From a virus: 64,000 nt of DNA. Position 1 is the first letter of the stretch. Each line of letters opens with the position of its first letter. Made by a program: the position numbers and the translations under genes. Of this stretch, positions 8,901 to 18,038 are shown piece by piece. A model generated the notes under the pieces. That model saw only the letters and a program-made list of their open reading frames with translations. It ran no database searches and was not told the origin of the DNA. The DNA lies in the IMG/VR virus record IMGVR_UViG_3300031951_000037, positions 1 to 64,000 of that record; one strand, 5' to 3'.

Positions 8901-11706
8901 CGCCATCAATTAAGTTGAATGTTCCAGTAGTAACTAAGTTTGCACCAACTCCACTTGAACCATTGTTGTAGGTGATTGTACCACCGGTGATAGTGGCGAG
9001 TGTCGTAGGTGTTGCTGCTGCAACTGCATCATGAATATTAAGACCTTGTGCAACATCATCAACATATTGCTTAGTGGCTGCATCTGTTGGGTTCGTAGGT
9101 GTAGCAAGATTGATGATCGTATTGCTGGTCATGTCTAAGTTGCCAGCAATACTGCTTACACCTGTGCCTGTTACACTTAGAACACCGGTCGTTGTTAAAT
9201 TACCTGCTGCAACGTTACCTGTAACGCCCAACGAAGTCAATGTGCCGACTGATGTAATGTTTGGTTGTGCCGCTGTTGTTACAGTACCTGCTGTTGTTGC
9301 ACTAGATACAGTACCAGTTACGTTGGCACCTGCAATTGCACTTAGACCACTACCATTACCTGTAATTACGCCAGTGCCAGTATTAAGAGTACCTGCTACG
9401 TTTACGCCAGTACCTGTGACAACAAGAACATTTGCATTTCCTGCTACTGAGATATTGACGTTACCATTAGCAGCAGGCATATTGATGTTTGAGTTACCGT
9501 TTGCATGTGGCCCGATTAAGTTACCAGCTGTAGCATTACCTGATACTGTTAAACTGGTTAGTGTACCAGTTGAAGTAATGTTGGGCTGCGCTGCTGTTGT
9601 TACTGTACCTGCAGTAGTTGCAGCACCACTCAATGCACCCACAAATGTTGTTGCTGTGATACTTGAGTTACCCAAGTTAGCACTGATGCCCGTATTGATG
9701 ACTGCTGAGCTATTGCCGTTTGCACTAGAAGTGGTGAATGTTGGGTAAACAGTTGTAGCAGTGCTTGTGTTCTGTAATAGGGCTGCTGCGTTAGTGGCTG
9801 CTGTAGCACTTGCAACCGTACCTGATACGTTAGCACCCTGAATGTTAGCTAGTGTGTTTGCATTTAGTCCGGCAGTAAATGTTGAATTCCATGTACCGGC
9901 AGTAATAGTACCAACATTTGATATCGCATTTGTTACAGATGTGGGTAACGTTCCGGTGACATTCGCTGCTTGAAGTGAGCTTATACCATTACCATTGCCC
10001 GTAAATACACCTGTGTTAGCGGTGAATGCCACCGCAGTAACAGTTCCGTTTACGCCAAGTGAAGTCAATGTACCTACAGAAGTAATGTTTGGTTGTGCTG
10101 CGGTTGTTACAGTACCAGCAGTAGTTGCGCTCGTTGCGGCGCCGCTTAATGCACCGACAAATGTTGTTGCAGTAATAGAGGCGTTACCTAAGTTAGCACT
10201 GATGCCAGTATTGATAACTGCACTTGAGTTGCCATTAGCACTTGAAGTGGTGAAAGTAGGATATACTGTAGTAGCTGTTGAGGTGTTTTGTAATAGTGCG
10301 GCAGCGTTAGTTGCAGAAGTTGCGCTGGTAGCTGCACCACTCAATGCACCGACAAATGTTGTTGCAGTAATAGAGGCGTTACCTAAGTTAGCACTGATGC
10401 CAGTATTGATAACTGCACTTGAGTTGCCATTAGCACTACTTGTAGTGAATGTAGGATATACTGTTGTCGCAGTGCTTGTATTCTGTAATAAAGCACTAGC
10501 GTTCGTTGCTGCGGTAGCACTTGCTACTGCACCTGAAACATTTCCACCTTGGATATTGCTTAAGTTGCCGCCTTCACCTGATACGTTTGTGAACACCCCG
10601 CGAGTAGCACCAATATTTCCAACGTTAGCGTTGCCGGAAGCGTTTAATGTTCCTGCTACGTTGACACCTGTGCCAGTGACAACAAGGATGTTTGCGTTGC
10701 CAGCTGCGGTGATATTAACATTACCATTAGCAGCAGGTATGTTGACATTACTATTGCCGTTTGCAAATGAACCAGTAATGTTACCGGTTACGTTTGCTAC
10801 AAGATTTCCTGAAATAATCACAGAAGTAGCATTAGCATTGATAGTCTGTGAACCAATATAAATTGTGCTATTTGCTAGATAGATATCTCTGAATCTGTTT
10901 GTATTGTTACCTAAGTCATATGTAATGTTGGCGGTAGGTGTAATATTTCCACTAACTGTCAAACTTGTTAGTGTACCGACGCTTGTAATGTTTGGTTGCG
11001 CTGCTGTTGTTAAAGTTCCACCCAACAATGTAGCTGCAAAGTGTCCGTTTGCGACATTAGCTACGTATGCGGTATTTGAATTTAAAGAATAATATCCGTT
11101 TGCAGTTGATGATATGAAGGTTGGATAATAAGTACCTGTTGTTTGTACATTGTTTAATATTGCGTTGGCGTTTGCAGTAGTAATATTGGGGAAAGCTAAA
11201 GTACTAATATCAACCCACTGTAGCGAAGTTCCGTCATCAATATATTCAAATAGAATACCATTAAATGTGTTGTACCATTGATCACCGGGCTGGGGACTAG
11301 CGGGTGCAGTATTTGCTTGAAATATAGCTCCGGTTAAGCCATACGAACCACGAAAAACTGCATTACTTGTAAAGGTCGCTATGTTTGCGGCGCCATTGAC
11401 ACTTACTACAACATTGCCATTTGCTGTAGGGATTCTAACGTTTGATGTGCCATTTGCGATTGATGTGGCACCAGAGACTGTCTGCCAGCTTAAATTTCCT
11501 GCACCATCAGTTTGTAGATATTGTCCGGCGCTGCCGCCCGTAAGTTTTACGTTACTATTTGAACCTAACGCAACGTTAGCTGCGGCAGTTAGGTTAGCAT
11601 TTCCTGTGACTACGAGATTGGCTGTAGTGGTCGTGTTTGTGGTTGCATCTAATGTGATGTTTCCAGCCGTAAGGCCATTCTTGACGTTAAAGTTTCTAGT
11701 TGCCAC
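5956..11706 (-). CDS. Giant modular tail fibre protein (1916 aa)
   Basis: The start is GTG at 11706. The N-terminus MATRNFNVKNGLT is identical to that of the paralogue starting at 15359 with ATG, which supports this start. The body is built of recurring beta modules: TTAAQPNITSVGTLTSL, LQNTSTATTVYPTFTTSSAN, AVINTGISANLGN and ITATTFVGALSGAATSAT appear many times. A different domain near residues 870-1020 begins with DAATKQYVDDVAQGLNIHDA and includes GTRILVRSEANAVHNGIYTW. It is shared with the 1190-residue paralogue. The C-terminal 120 residues (TRIIIVNTSANALNVYPPSG) are non-repetitive and look like a tip or trimerisation region. Expression is probably late, from the motif at 11734-11744. Probable long fibre for host attachment. 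Confidence 0.8.
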   Translation of the reverse strand: MATRNFNVKNGLTAGNITLDATTNTTTTANLVVTGNANLTAAANVALGSNSNVKLTGGSAGQYLQTDGAGNLSWQTVSGATSIANGTSNVRIPTANGNVVVSVNGAANIATFTSNAVFRGSYGLTGAIFQANTAPASPQPGDQWYNTFNGILFEYIDDGTSLQWVDISTLAFPNITTANANAILNNVQTTGTYYPTFISSTANGYYSLNSNTAYVANVANGHFAATLLGGTLTTAAQPNITSVGTLTSLTVSGNITPTANITYDLGNNTNRFRDIYLANSTIYIGSQTINANATSVIISGNLVANVTGNITGSFANGNSNVNIPAANGNVNITAAGNANILVVTGTGVNVAGTLNASGNANVGNIGATRGVFTNVSGEGGNLSNIQGGNVSGAVASATAATNASALLQNTSTATTVYPTFTTSSANGNSSAVINTGISANLGNASITATTFVGALSGAATSATSATNAAALLQNTSTATTVYPTFTTSSANGNSSAVINTGISANLGNASITATTFVGALSGAATSATTAGTVTTAAQPNITSVGTLTSLGVNGTVTAVAFTANTGVFTGNGNGISSLQAANVTGTLPTSVTNAISNVGTITAGTWNSTFTAGLNANTLANIQGANVSGTVASATAATNAAALLQNTSTATTVYPTFTTSSANGNSSAVINTGISANLGNSSITATTFVGALSGAATTAGTVTTAAQPNITSTGTLTSLTVSGNATAGNLIGPHANGNSNINMPAANGNVNISVAGNANVLVVTGTGVNVAGTLNTGTGVITGNGSGLSAIAGANVTGTVSSATTAGTVTTAAQPNITSVGTLTSLGVTGNVAAGNLTTTGVLSVTGTGVSSIAGNLDMTSNTIINLATPTNPTDAATKQYVDDVAQGLNIHDAVAAATPTTLATITGGTITYNNGSSGVGANLVTTGTFNLIDGVNVQTAGTRILVRSEANAVHNGIYTWSNATVITRATDYDSVPEVEAGDFVFVTGGTLYDNTGWVQTDTVTAIGTAGNNINFTQFSGAGTYNAGTGLTLTGSTFSVNASQTQITSVGTLGSLTVTGNASAGNLNTAGAVVASTLTSNVAAGTAPLTVTSTTLVPNLYVARANVADFISASAGTGNNFLVFANAATGNVSELTSTGLTANLSNNSITATTFVGALSGAATTAGTVTTNAQPNITSVGTLTSLGVNGTVTAVAFTANTGVFTGNGNGLSSLQASNVTGTLPTSVTNAISNVGTITAGTWNSTFTAGLNANTLANIQGANVSGTVASATAATNASALLQNTSTATTVYPTFTTSSANGNSAAVFNTGISANLGNASITATTFVGALSGAATSATTAGTVTTAAQPNITSVGTLTSLGVSGAVTASTLVSNVVTGTAPLTVTSTTRVANLNVANSGFADAATNAAALLQNTSTATTVYPTFTTSSANGNSQAVFNTGISANLGNASITATTFVGALSGAATSATTAGTVTTAAQPNITSTGTLSSLTVSGKASLTSTSNALEIGGYTQIGGASSSVGIKFTGGGTLFGLAMQPATDGTNMMTFFNAANTAVGSITQTAANVTWNGLVTGSNVTGTVASATTAGTVTTAAQPNITSTGTLTSLTTSGNLTFNSTGQRILGDFSNATVNSRVAFQSSALNTNTVVHAIPNGTGTVAAFSVESDPAITNGQFGQYAVIANTDVRFISSVRGTGSFVPLTFYAGNSERMRVDTNGNVGIGNTAPTHRLSVTGTTSLVGNVTIQSNVSYVSPNGSNTITERMANGGTLSWNGNAGQLFSIVDSMTGNIFTVNDVSGVPLISVDSGGNIQLAASGGFVSFGVTTGAAGAGSTQGTATALTRPITVVSTVSNGANGVILPTVPAGTRIIIVNTSANALNVYPPSGAVVNSGSTNASYSQPAGARLEYFSTSSTQWYTLNATYG
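7937..7992. repeat. 56-bp exact repeat, copy 2 (copy 1 at 399-454)
   Basis: Identical over 56 bases to 399-454, which lies in a separate fibre gene. The shared block covers a module boundary. Confidence 0.85.
10148..10437. repeat. In-frame tandem module duplication (two exact 95-bp copies, 195-bp period)
   Basis: The 95 bases at 10148-10242 recur exactly at 10343-10437. The offset of 195 bp is 65 codons, so the duplication preserves frame. The sequence between the copies is similar but diverged from the sequence after the second copy. This is a recent expansion of one fibre module in a gene already made of such modules, consistent with slippage or recombination-driven length change. Confidence 0.85.
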
Positions 11707-11733
11707 AGTTCCATATATCCCTGTTGTTATGTG

Positions 11734-11744
11734 TATTTATTTAT
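11734..11744 (-). promoter_or_regulatory. T4-late-type promoter (double ATAAATA)
   Basis: The minus strand reads ATAAATAAATA, two overlapping copies of the late motif, 28 bases before the GTG of the 1916-residue fibre gene. It directly follows the hairpin at 11746-11779, giving a terminator-then-promoter layout between two fibre genes. Confidence 0.6.
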
Positions 11745-11745
11745 T

Positions 11746-11779
11746 GCCTGCCCAAATCGTATTAAACGGTCGGGCAGGC
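11746..11779 (-). terminator. Hairpin after fibre gene, possible terminator
   Basis: An 8-bp perfect stem, GCCTGCCC with GGGCAGGC, separated by 18 bases, lies just after the stop of the 1190-residue fibre gene on the minus strand. There is no clean T-tract, since the stem is followed by AATAAATAAATA, so intrinsic termination is uncertain. The hairpin could instead stabilise the 3' end of the message. Confidence 0.5.
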
Positions 11780-11786
11780 TGTATTA

Positions 11787-14700
11787 TTAAATCTGTATGT
11801 AACTAGAAACAACATTCACTCTTACGTTTGCACCAATGTTAGATGCATATAGAGAAACGTTTCCTGAGACACCATTGATATTTGCACTCAAGTTAACGAT
11901 TTCACTTGAAACGTTTGAACTGATAGAACCGTAAATAGTAATGTAAGCATCTGAGCCGTCGTGTACTAGCAGTGTTTCAATTGACTGGAATCCAAAATCT
12001 CCAGATGCACTGATAACATATTTGGCTGTTCTAAACGTTGAAGGAGCAAACTGATCAATTACAGTGTTAGTACCTACAGAAACGTTTGCTCTACTGCTAG
12101 TTAATCCGCCACTGACACGAACATTACCGGATGAAACGTTACCAGATACTGTGAGTGAACTCAGTGTACCCAAGCTTGTAATGTTCGGCTGTGCAGCAGT
12201 CGTTAACGTACCAGTTAATAGGCTTGCACCGATCGTACCTGCGTTTGCATAGACATTACCAGCAATTACGTTTGCGGTAACTGATAAATTACTTAATGTA
12301 CCAACACTTGTGATATTTGGCTGTGCTGCTGTTGTTAAAGTACCAGTTAGTAAGCTTGCGCCAATTGTACCTGAGTTAGCATAGACGTTGCCTGCGGTGA
12401 CGTTTGCAGTGAATACACCAGCTGCCGCGCCGAGGTTACCAACATTAGCATTACCTGTAGCATTCAATGTGCCTGCTACGTTAATTCCAGTACCCGTGAT
12501 TACTACTACGTTGGCATTGCCCGCCACATCAAAGTTAATATTTCCGTTTGCAGCAGGAATATTAATATCTGAGTTGCCGTTTGCAAAAGTACCAATAAAG
12601 TTACCAGCGGTGACGTTGCCTGTTACTGCTAGTGAAGTGAGAGTACCAACACTTGTAATATTAGGCTGAGCGTTTGTAGTTACAGTACCAGCAGTTGTAG
12701 CTGAACCAGCTGTACCTGCTGTAGCAACGTTCAAGTTTGCAACTTGAGTAGTTGATGTTACGACAAACGGAGCAGTACCAGTTGCAACGTTACTGATTAA
12801 TTGCGGTGCTGTTACGTTAGCACTTGCAAGGACTTGAGCGGTACCTAAGTTACCAACGTTAGCATTACCAGTAACATTTAGTGTACCAGCTACGTTAACG
12901 CCGGTTGATGTTGCAACCATTCTTGCAGTAGCGTTACCTGTAACAAATAGTGATATGTTACCGTTTGCAGTGAGGGTAATATTTGAGTTACCGTTCTGTA
13001 ACAAACCACTGTTGATCGTAGTGATGTTACCGGTTGTGAATACACCAGTGGTTGCGCCAATTGTACCTGAGTTAGCATAGACGTTGCCTGCCGTTACGTT
13101 ACCAGTAACACCCAATGATGTTAGTGTACCAACACTCGTAATATTTGGCTGTGCAGCAGTTGTTAACGTACCAGTTAATAGTGAAGCGCCAATTGTACCT
13201 GAGTTAGCATAGACATTGCCAGCAGTAGCGTTTCCAGTAACAGATAGCGAGCCAAGTGTACCAACGCTAGTCAAGCTTGATGTTACAATTGACGAGTTAA
13301 GAGTGGTACCGGTCAAGTTAGCTGCGTTTGCTGTAATAGCTACGTTAGCAGCGGCAGTTAGCTGACCTTGACTGTTAACACTAAATGTAGCGACCCTATC
13401 ACCGTTGCCGTATGAGCCAGAAACTACCGTAGTGTTAGAGATACTAAACTCTAGGTTTGGAGATAGCGTTAGTCCGGTGCCAGCAGTATAGTCTTGAGTA
13501 GCACTGAACTGTGAGAATGTGATGTTCGTTGTACCAAACGTAATTGTACCAACAGTAGAAACAATCCAAGAAGTGTTGATATTGTCTGTACCGCCAGTAA
13601 CAAAGAACAAGTCGTTTTGACCTAGTGCGTCTGGATCAGCAGCACCATACGTATCAGCATCAGTTGAACGAGTGATAGTTGTAGTGTTTGAGTAGGTGTA
13701 AATACCGTTATGTGCAGCGTTAGCTTCGTTCTTGACAAGAATACGAGTACCAACTGTTTGTACGTTTGCACCGTCAATTAAATTGAAAGTACCAGTTGTG
13801 GTAAGAGTTGCACCTACACCACCTGTACCGTTGTTATAAGTGATTGTGCCACCAGTTGCTGTAGCCAATGTTGTAGTAGTTGCAGCGGCAACAGCGGGGT
13901 GAACAGAAATACCAGTTGACACCAGTGTATCAACATATCCCTTAGTAGCAGCATCGCTTAAGTTAAACGGAGTCTTTACGTTAGTAATGTATGCACTGTT
14001 GGCATCAATGTTACCTGTACCATTTGGCTTTAGGTTGATATTAGTGTTTGTACCAGCGGAAGTAATAGTTAGTGCACCGGTACGTCCAATAATATTATCA
14101 GAAACTAAGTTAGCACTAGAAGTAACGTTGCCTGTTGCAATTACTTGGCCAGCAGTACCAAAGTTGCTAGCGTTGGCGTTGCCAGTAGCATTTAGTGTAC
14201 CTGCTACGTTAACGCCAGTTGCAGTGACTACAACAACGTTAGCAGTGCCAGCAGCACTAATATTAACATTGCCGTTTGCAGCAGGAATATTGACGTTGCT
14301 ATTGCCGTTTGCTAAAGCACCAATGAAGTTACCTGATGTAGTATTACCAGAAACTGAGAGACTTGTTAGTGTACCGACTGAGGTGATGTTTGGTTGTGCA
14401 GCAGTTGTTACCGTGCCTGCTGTTGTTGCTGATCCGGCAGTTGCAGCATTCAAGTTTGCAACTTGTGTAGTTGAGTTGACGACAAGAGGAGCAGTACCGG
14501 TTGAAACGTTTGAGATTAGCTGAGGTGCTGTTACGTTAGCACTTGCGAGAACTTGTGCGGTACCTAAGTTACCAACGTTTGCGTTACCAGTTACGTTAGC
14601 AGTACCTGCTACGTTCATACCAGTTGAAGTAATAACAACTTCATCAGGTGTACCGGTAGCTGATAGACTGATATTACCGTTAGCAGTAATAGTGATGTTA

Positions 14701-15359
14701 CTATTACCATTCTGCACCAAACCACTATTAATCGTAGTGATATTACCGGTTGTGATTACTGCGGTTGCAGCACCAATGTTACCAACGTTAGCATTACCGG
14801 TTGCATTCAATGTACCTGCTACGTTTGCGCCAGTTCCAGTAACTACGAATACGTTAGCATTGCCACCTACTGAGGTATTTACGTTGCCATTAGTGACAGG
14901 AATAGTAATATTAGAAGTACCATTAGCAATACCATTACCGCTAGGAACAGCAGCCCAAGTTAAGTTTCCTGAGCCGTTGGTCTGTAGATAAAAGCCGCTA
15001 GAACCACCAGTGATAATAACATTACCGACGTTACCTAAATTAGTGACGCCGTTTACAGTTAATCCAGTTAATGTGCCGAGACTGGTGATATTTGGCTGGG
15101 CTGCGGTTGTTACTGTACCGGCTGTGGTTGCTGCGCCGGCAGTAGCAACACTTAAGTTGGCGACTTGAGTAGTTGAAGTGACGATGAACGGTGCAGTGCC
15201 GGTAGTGACATTACTGATTAGCTGTGGAGCAGTGATATTTGCAGTGGCAAGCAACTGTGCAGCAGATAGATTGCCTACATTAGCATTACCGGTTGCTGCA
15301 TCAATAGTCGCGGTACCTACCGTCAAACCATTTTTAACATTAAAATTTCTTGTTGCCAT
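11787..15359 (-). CDS. Modular tail fibre protein (1190 aa)
   Basis: ATG at 15359 is preceded by AGGGTGA. It opens with MATRNFNVKNGLTVGTATID, as in the 1916-residue paralogue. Repeated units include TAPQLISNV-TGTAP, VYANSGTIGASLLTGTLTTA and NVAGTLNATGNANVGN. The DAATKGYVDTLVSTGISVHP domain and following GTRILVKNEANAAHNGIYTY sit around residues 465-610. The last 110 residues (VGTNTVIDQFAPSTFRTAKY, then FQSIETLLVHD and YGSISS) form a non-repetitive C-terminal domain also found at the end of the neighbouring 339-residue protein. The shared C-terminus suggests a common tip or docking function. Probable tail fibre. Confidence 0.8.
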   Translation of the reverse strand: MATRNFNVKNGLTVGTATIDAATGNANVGNLSAAQLLATANITAPQLISNVTTGTAPFIVTSTTQVANLSVATAGAATTAGTVTTAAQPNITSLGTLTGLTVNGVTNLGNVGNVIITGGSSGFYLQTNGSGNLTWAAVPSGNGIANGTSNITIPVTNGNVNTSVGGNANVFVVTGTGANVAGTLNATGNANVGNIGAATAVITTGNITTINSGLVQNGNSNITITANGNISLSATGTPDEVVITSTGMNVAGTANVTGNANVGNLGTAQVLASANVTAPQLISNVSTGTAPLVVNSTTQVANLNAATAGSATTAGTVTTAAQPNITSVGTLTSLSVSGNTTSGNFIGALANGNSNVNIPAANGNVNISAAGTANVVVVTATGVNVAGTLNATGNANASNFGTAGQVIATGNVTSSANLVSDNIIGRTGALTITSAGTNTNINLKPNGTGNIDANSAYITNVKTPFNLSDAATKGYVDTLVSTGISVHPAVAAATTTTLATATGGTITYNNGTGGVGATLTTTGTFNLIDGANVQTVGTRILVKNEANAAHNGIYTYSNTTTITRSTDADTYGAADPDALGQNDLFFVTGGTDNINTSWIVSTVGTITFGTTNITFSQFSATQDYTAGTGLTLSPNLEFSISNTTVVSGSYGNGDRVATFSVNSQGQLTAAANVAITANAANLTGTTLNSSIVTSSLTSVGTLGSLSVTGNATAGNVYANSGTIGASLLTGTLTTAAQPNITSVGTLTSLGVTGNVTAGNVYANSGTIGATTGVFTTGNITTINSGLLQNGNSNITLTANGNISLFVTGNATARMVATSTGVNVAGTLNVTGNANVGNLGTAQVLASANVTAPQLISNVATGTAPFVVTSTTQVANLNVATAGTAGSATTAGTVTTNAQPNITSVGTLTSLAVTGNVTAGNFIGTFANGNSDINIPAANGNINFDVAGNANVVVITGTGINVAGTLNATGNANVGNLGAAAGVFTANVTAGNVYANSGTIGASLLTGTLTTAAQPNITSVGTLSNLSVTANVIAGNVYANAGTIGASLLTGTLTTAAQPNITSLGTLSSLTVSGNVSSGNVRVSGGLTSSRANVSVGTNTVIDQFAPSTFRTAKYVISASGDFGFQSIETLLVHDGSDAYITIYGSISSNVSSEIVNLSANINGVSGNVSLYASNIGANVRVNVVSSYIQI

Positions 15360-15377
15360 TTTATATCACCCTAATTT

Positions 15378-16397
15378 TTAGTCCGGAACATATGTTCCTA
15401 ATAAGTTCACTCTCGTATTCGCACTTAGTCCAGTCGCCCTAAGCTCAACTATACCAGTGTTAACATCTGATTCTAGCACGATGATATCTGATCCTGTTGT
15501 GGATAAGCTACCATAAACCGTAGTAATACTATTTATGTTATCGTGTACTAAAAGTACCTCTAGAGCCTGATAACCCAAATCATTACTTGCTCTAATTGTG
15601 TACTTTGCTGAACGATATTCATTGATTCCAAACGAATCAATAATCGTATCTGTTGTGACAATTACCGGTGCTCTATTACTATAAAGATCACTCACACGTA
15701 TGTTGTTTGCAGTAATCGTACTGTTTGAAACAATGTTTGATGCGTTAAATGTTCCGCGTGCAGTAACATTCCCTGAGGTTGATCCTACAATAACATTAGC
15801 TTCCAAACCAATATTAACATCATCAACCAGTGATGCAAAGATACCGGCGTTATTTCCGTCTACCGCAATAACCCCCTGAGCAATCTTAACGCAACCCAAA
15901 TTAGAAACTAGATAGTTTGCATTAATGATGTTAGCATTAGAAATGTTTCCTGTTACTACTAGATTTCCCTGTAAGGTCGCACTATTATTAGATATCACAA
16001 GAACATTACTAGTGCCCGCTACAGAAACACTTACGTTTCCGTTTGCAGCAACTCTAACATTACTATTACCATTGACAATTGCAGTGCTGTCACCCACATT
16101 AGCAAATACTATATTTCCATTTCCGTCTGAAGATAGTACCTGACCGACACTTCCGTTCGCATTCGGAAAAGTATATTTCTCATAGAAAGTTACAGTGTTT
16201 GAACCTAAATTGACAACGTTAGACCAGCTTCTAATACCATTTGATGTTGAGGTGAACAGACTACCTGTTACAGCGGGTACACCTAAACTAGGTTCTGCAT
16301 CCGAAAGCCCTAAAAATTCATAGCGGCTGCTAGGAAGATTATTATAGGACGTAACCGGTACGCGACCACTTAGTAGTTTAGATGAGTTTGTTCCCAT
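15378..16397 (-). CDS. Short fibre/structural protein with shared C-terminal domain (339 aa)
   Basis: The ATG at 16397 comes one base after the upstream TAA. Residues 1-60 (MGTNSSKLLSGRVPVTSYNN) are unique, followed by a short run of fibre repeats (GNSNVRVAANGNVSVSVAGT). The C-terminal 110 residues (TTDTIIDSFGINEYRSAKYT, YQALEVLLVHD, YGSLSTTG) are clearly homologous to the C-terminus of the 1190-residue fibre. It looks like a minimal version of the neighbouring fibre with most repeats absent. Probable adhesion-complex subunit. Confidence 0.7.
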   Translation of the reverse strand: MGTNSSKLLSGRVPVTSYNNLPSSRYEFLGLSDAEPSLGVPAVTGSLFTSTSNGIRSWSNVVNLGSNTVTFYEKYTFPNANGSVGQVLSSDGNGNIVFANVGDSTAIVNGNSNVRVAANGNVSVSVAGTSNVLVISNNSATLQGNLVVTGNISNANIINANYLVSNLGCVKIAQGVIAVDGNNAGIFASLVDDVNIGLEANVIVGSTSGNVTARGTFNASNIVSNSTITANNIRVSDLYSNRAPVIVTTDTIIDSFGINEYRSAKYTIRASNDLGYQALEVLLVHDNINSITTVYGSLSTTGSDIIVLESDVNTGIVELRATGLSANTRVNLLGTYVPD

Positions 16398-16398
16398 A

Positions 16399-16737
16399 TT
16401 ATGAGCCAGTCACCAGTGTTTCTAGATAGCTTAGTGTTAATTGTGCGCTAGTGTCATCACTGCTAGTGAATTCTAATTGGTCTCCGTAATTCAATATCAA
16501 TCTACCAGTCAATACGGTAATTGCATCGTTAGTCGGCACGTTAGCTTCTTTTATTAAATTAGTGGGTACGCCGCCTCTATTAACAGCGGCTGTTATCTGT
16601 ATTGTTGAATTTCCGTTGTTACTGACTTGAGCCAACAGAACTACAGTAGCGTAGCCTAAAGGAGGTGTATACACAGATTCTGTGGTAGTTGTTATATCAG
16701 CAAATGATGTTTTAAAATTATTTAATGCGGCTGGCAT
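16399..16737 (-). CDS. Small beta-rich virion protein (112 aa)
   Basis: ATG at 16737 with GAAGGA upstream. The 112 residues are beta-rich: FADITTTTESVYTPPLGYAT, VVLLAQVSNNGNSTIQIT, then TGRLILNYGDQLEFTSSDD. Proteins of this size and pattern (T-x-VYTPP near the N-terminus and a DQLEFTSS-type motif near the C-terminus) are common beside fibre genes in T4-like aquatic phages. It is likely a capping or decorating structural protein. The precise role is unknown. Confidence 0.6.
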   Translation of the reverse strand: MPAALNNFKTSFADITTTTESVYTPPLGYATVVLLAQVSNNGNSTIQITAAVNRGGVPTNLIKEANVPTNDAITVLTGRLILNYGDQLEFTSSDDTSAQLTLSYLETLVTGS

Positions 16738-16753
16738 AACGTTTCCTTCTTCA

Positions 16754-18001
16754 TTAATCTGAACCCAAAGCCAGAATAAACGGGGTCATCTGTGCAAACA
16801 AACTTTGATAGTAATAAGTACCTGTAATGGTTCCGGTAGCTTGGTTAATTGTAAAACCCTGACCTACTTTAAAATTACCTTTTTGATCGGTACTTGTAAA
16901 TGTTATAATTCCGCCGCCTGTCTGTATAACTTCGTTAGCTTCAATAGGTATGCCACCATATTGTGGCAACGCTGTTGCTGGATCAATACCGGCTCCCACA
17001 TACTCAAACGTGTGTGCGCTAGCAATGATTGAGCTACGTACATAAAACGAGACTGCTGTTCCCGGTGCCGGTTCACCGTTATATATTTGTTGTATAGCTA
17101 CTGTAGCTTGACCTATTGTCGGTGTGTCCGGGAAAATAGTATCAATCGTATAGAAATTAGGATCACCATCAATCATCATAATCGTGTTTACATTGGGATG
17201 GTCATTTGTTAGATTGTCAATGACAAATACGCCCTGGAAATGCGATACAATTGTTCCAGCAGTCTGTAGTGGACCATATCCGTCAGCAACAAGACCGTAG
17301 TTTCCAATTGAACAATCGCTACCATTTAATGTACAGAATCCACCAGACTCTACTTTAATTCCTATATCACACGCAATAGTGTATATATTAACTAATTGAC
17401 TATAGCCACTGTTAGCAATACGAATTCCTACACCACCTCTATTGATGATTGTAAAGAATCCAACAATCATTGCTTTCGTACTGACTGAACTTACATTATC
17501 ACCGTCAATATATACAGCAGTTCCCGTAGTAGTAGTGCTAGTGATGTTCTGAATATAGGGGCTTACGAATACATTCTGCGAGGGTGTGGTAGGATCGTAA
17601 CTAAATCCGTTTGCTAGATAGTTTCTGATCGTAATGCCCCAAACATATGTTCCGTTACGCATATAGAATAGATCATCTGCTGGAGTCTGCGGAATTACGA
17701 AAACACTTCTAAGGTTATCTCCCATCAATGCTACGTTCGCAGGGATAGTAATAGGATTATCTTCAGTGTATGTTCCGGGAGCTACGTGTACTGAGAATCC
17801 TCCTGCCGCAGCAGCGGTCATTGCTTGTTTAATAGTTAAAAAAGGATTGTTCAGTGTTCCGTCGTTACTATCGTTGCCGTTTTTTGCAACATATAAAATC
17901 TTAGACGGGGCGCCGACGAGGTTTCCATTGGCATCAATAACCGTCTTAGAGTTCTCTCCTACTGAGAAACCACCAACTGAGTTAATAGGTCTTAATGCCA
18001 T
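16754..18001 (-). CDS. Right-handed beta-helix tail spike/fibre protein (415 aa)
   Basis: It begins MALRPINSVGGFSVGENSKT, sharing the S-x-GGFSVG...V-D-x-NGN opening with the neighbouring 604-residue protein, so both probably attach to the same virion site. From residue 36 comes a pectate-lyase-like beta-helix signature: ILYVAKNGNDSNDGTLNNPF, TIKQAMTAAAAGG, VHVAPGTYTEDNPITIPANV, ALMGDNLRSV, then GTAVYIDGD, GVGIRIANSGYSQLVNIYTI and GNYGLVADGYG. This family is frequent in T4-like aquatic phages. Whether it is enzymatic cannot be told, as no catalytic set is obvious. A late-type promoter lies 26 bases upstream. Confidence 0.75.
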   Translation of the reverse strand: MALRPINSVGGFSVGENSKTVIDANGNLVGAPSKILYVAKNGNDSNDGTLNNPFLTIKQAMTAAAAGGFSVHVAPGTYTEDNPITIPANVALMGDNLRSVFVIPQTPADDLFYMRNGTYVWGITIRNYLANGFSYDPTTPSQNVFVSPYIQNITSTTTTGTAVYIDGDNVSSVSTKAMIVGFFTIINRGGVGIRIANSGYSQLVNIYTIACDIGIKVESGGFCTLNGSDCSIGNYGLVADGYGPLQTAGTIVSHFQGVFVIDNLTNDHPNVNTIMMIDGDPNFYTIDTIFPDTPTIGQATVAIQQIYNGEPAPGTAVSFYVRSSIIASAHTFEYVGAGIDPATALPQYGGIPIEANEVIQTGGGIITFTSTDQKGNFKVGQGFTINQATGTITGTYYYQSLFAQMTPFILALGSD

Positions 18002-18026
18002 CTTCTTCTTGTCCCTTTAGTCTCTA

Positions 18027-18033
18027 TATTTAT
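18027..18033 (-). promoter_or_regulatory. T4-late-type promoter (ATAAATA)
   Basis: The minus strand reads GATAAATATAG, with ATAAATA ending 26 bases before the ATG at 18001. It lies in the short gap between two fibre genes. Confidence 0.6.
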
Positions 18034-18038
18034 CAATA

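Noticed and set aside
1-15359. CRISPR array suggested by the many short repeats
   Set aside because: Repeats are in-frame protein modules of varying length and spacing with coding continuity, not identical repeats with unique spacers.
39-15381. Many plus-strand open frames within the fibre genes with repeated VPTLVMFGCAAVV-type proteins
   Set aside because: They are antisense shadows. The same fibre modules on the minus strand give the same antisense peptide each time, and they lack ribosome binding sites and family resemblance.
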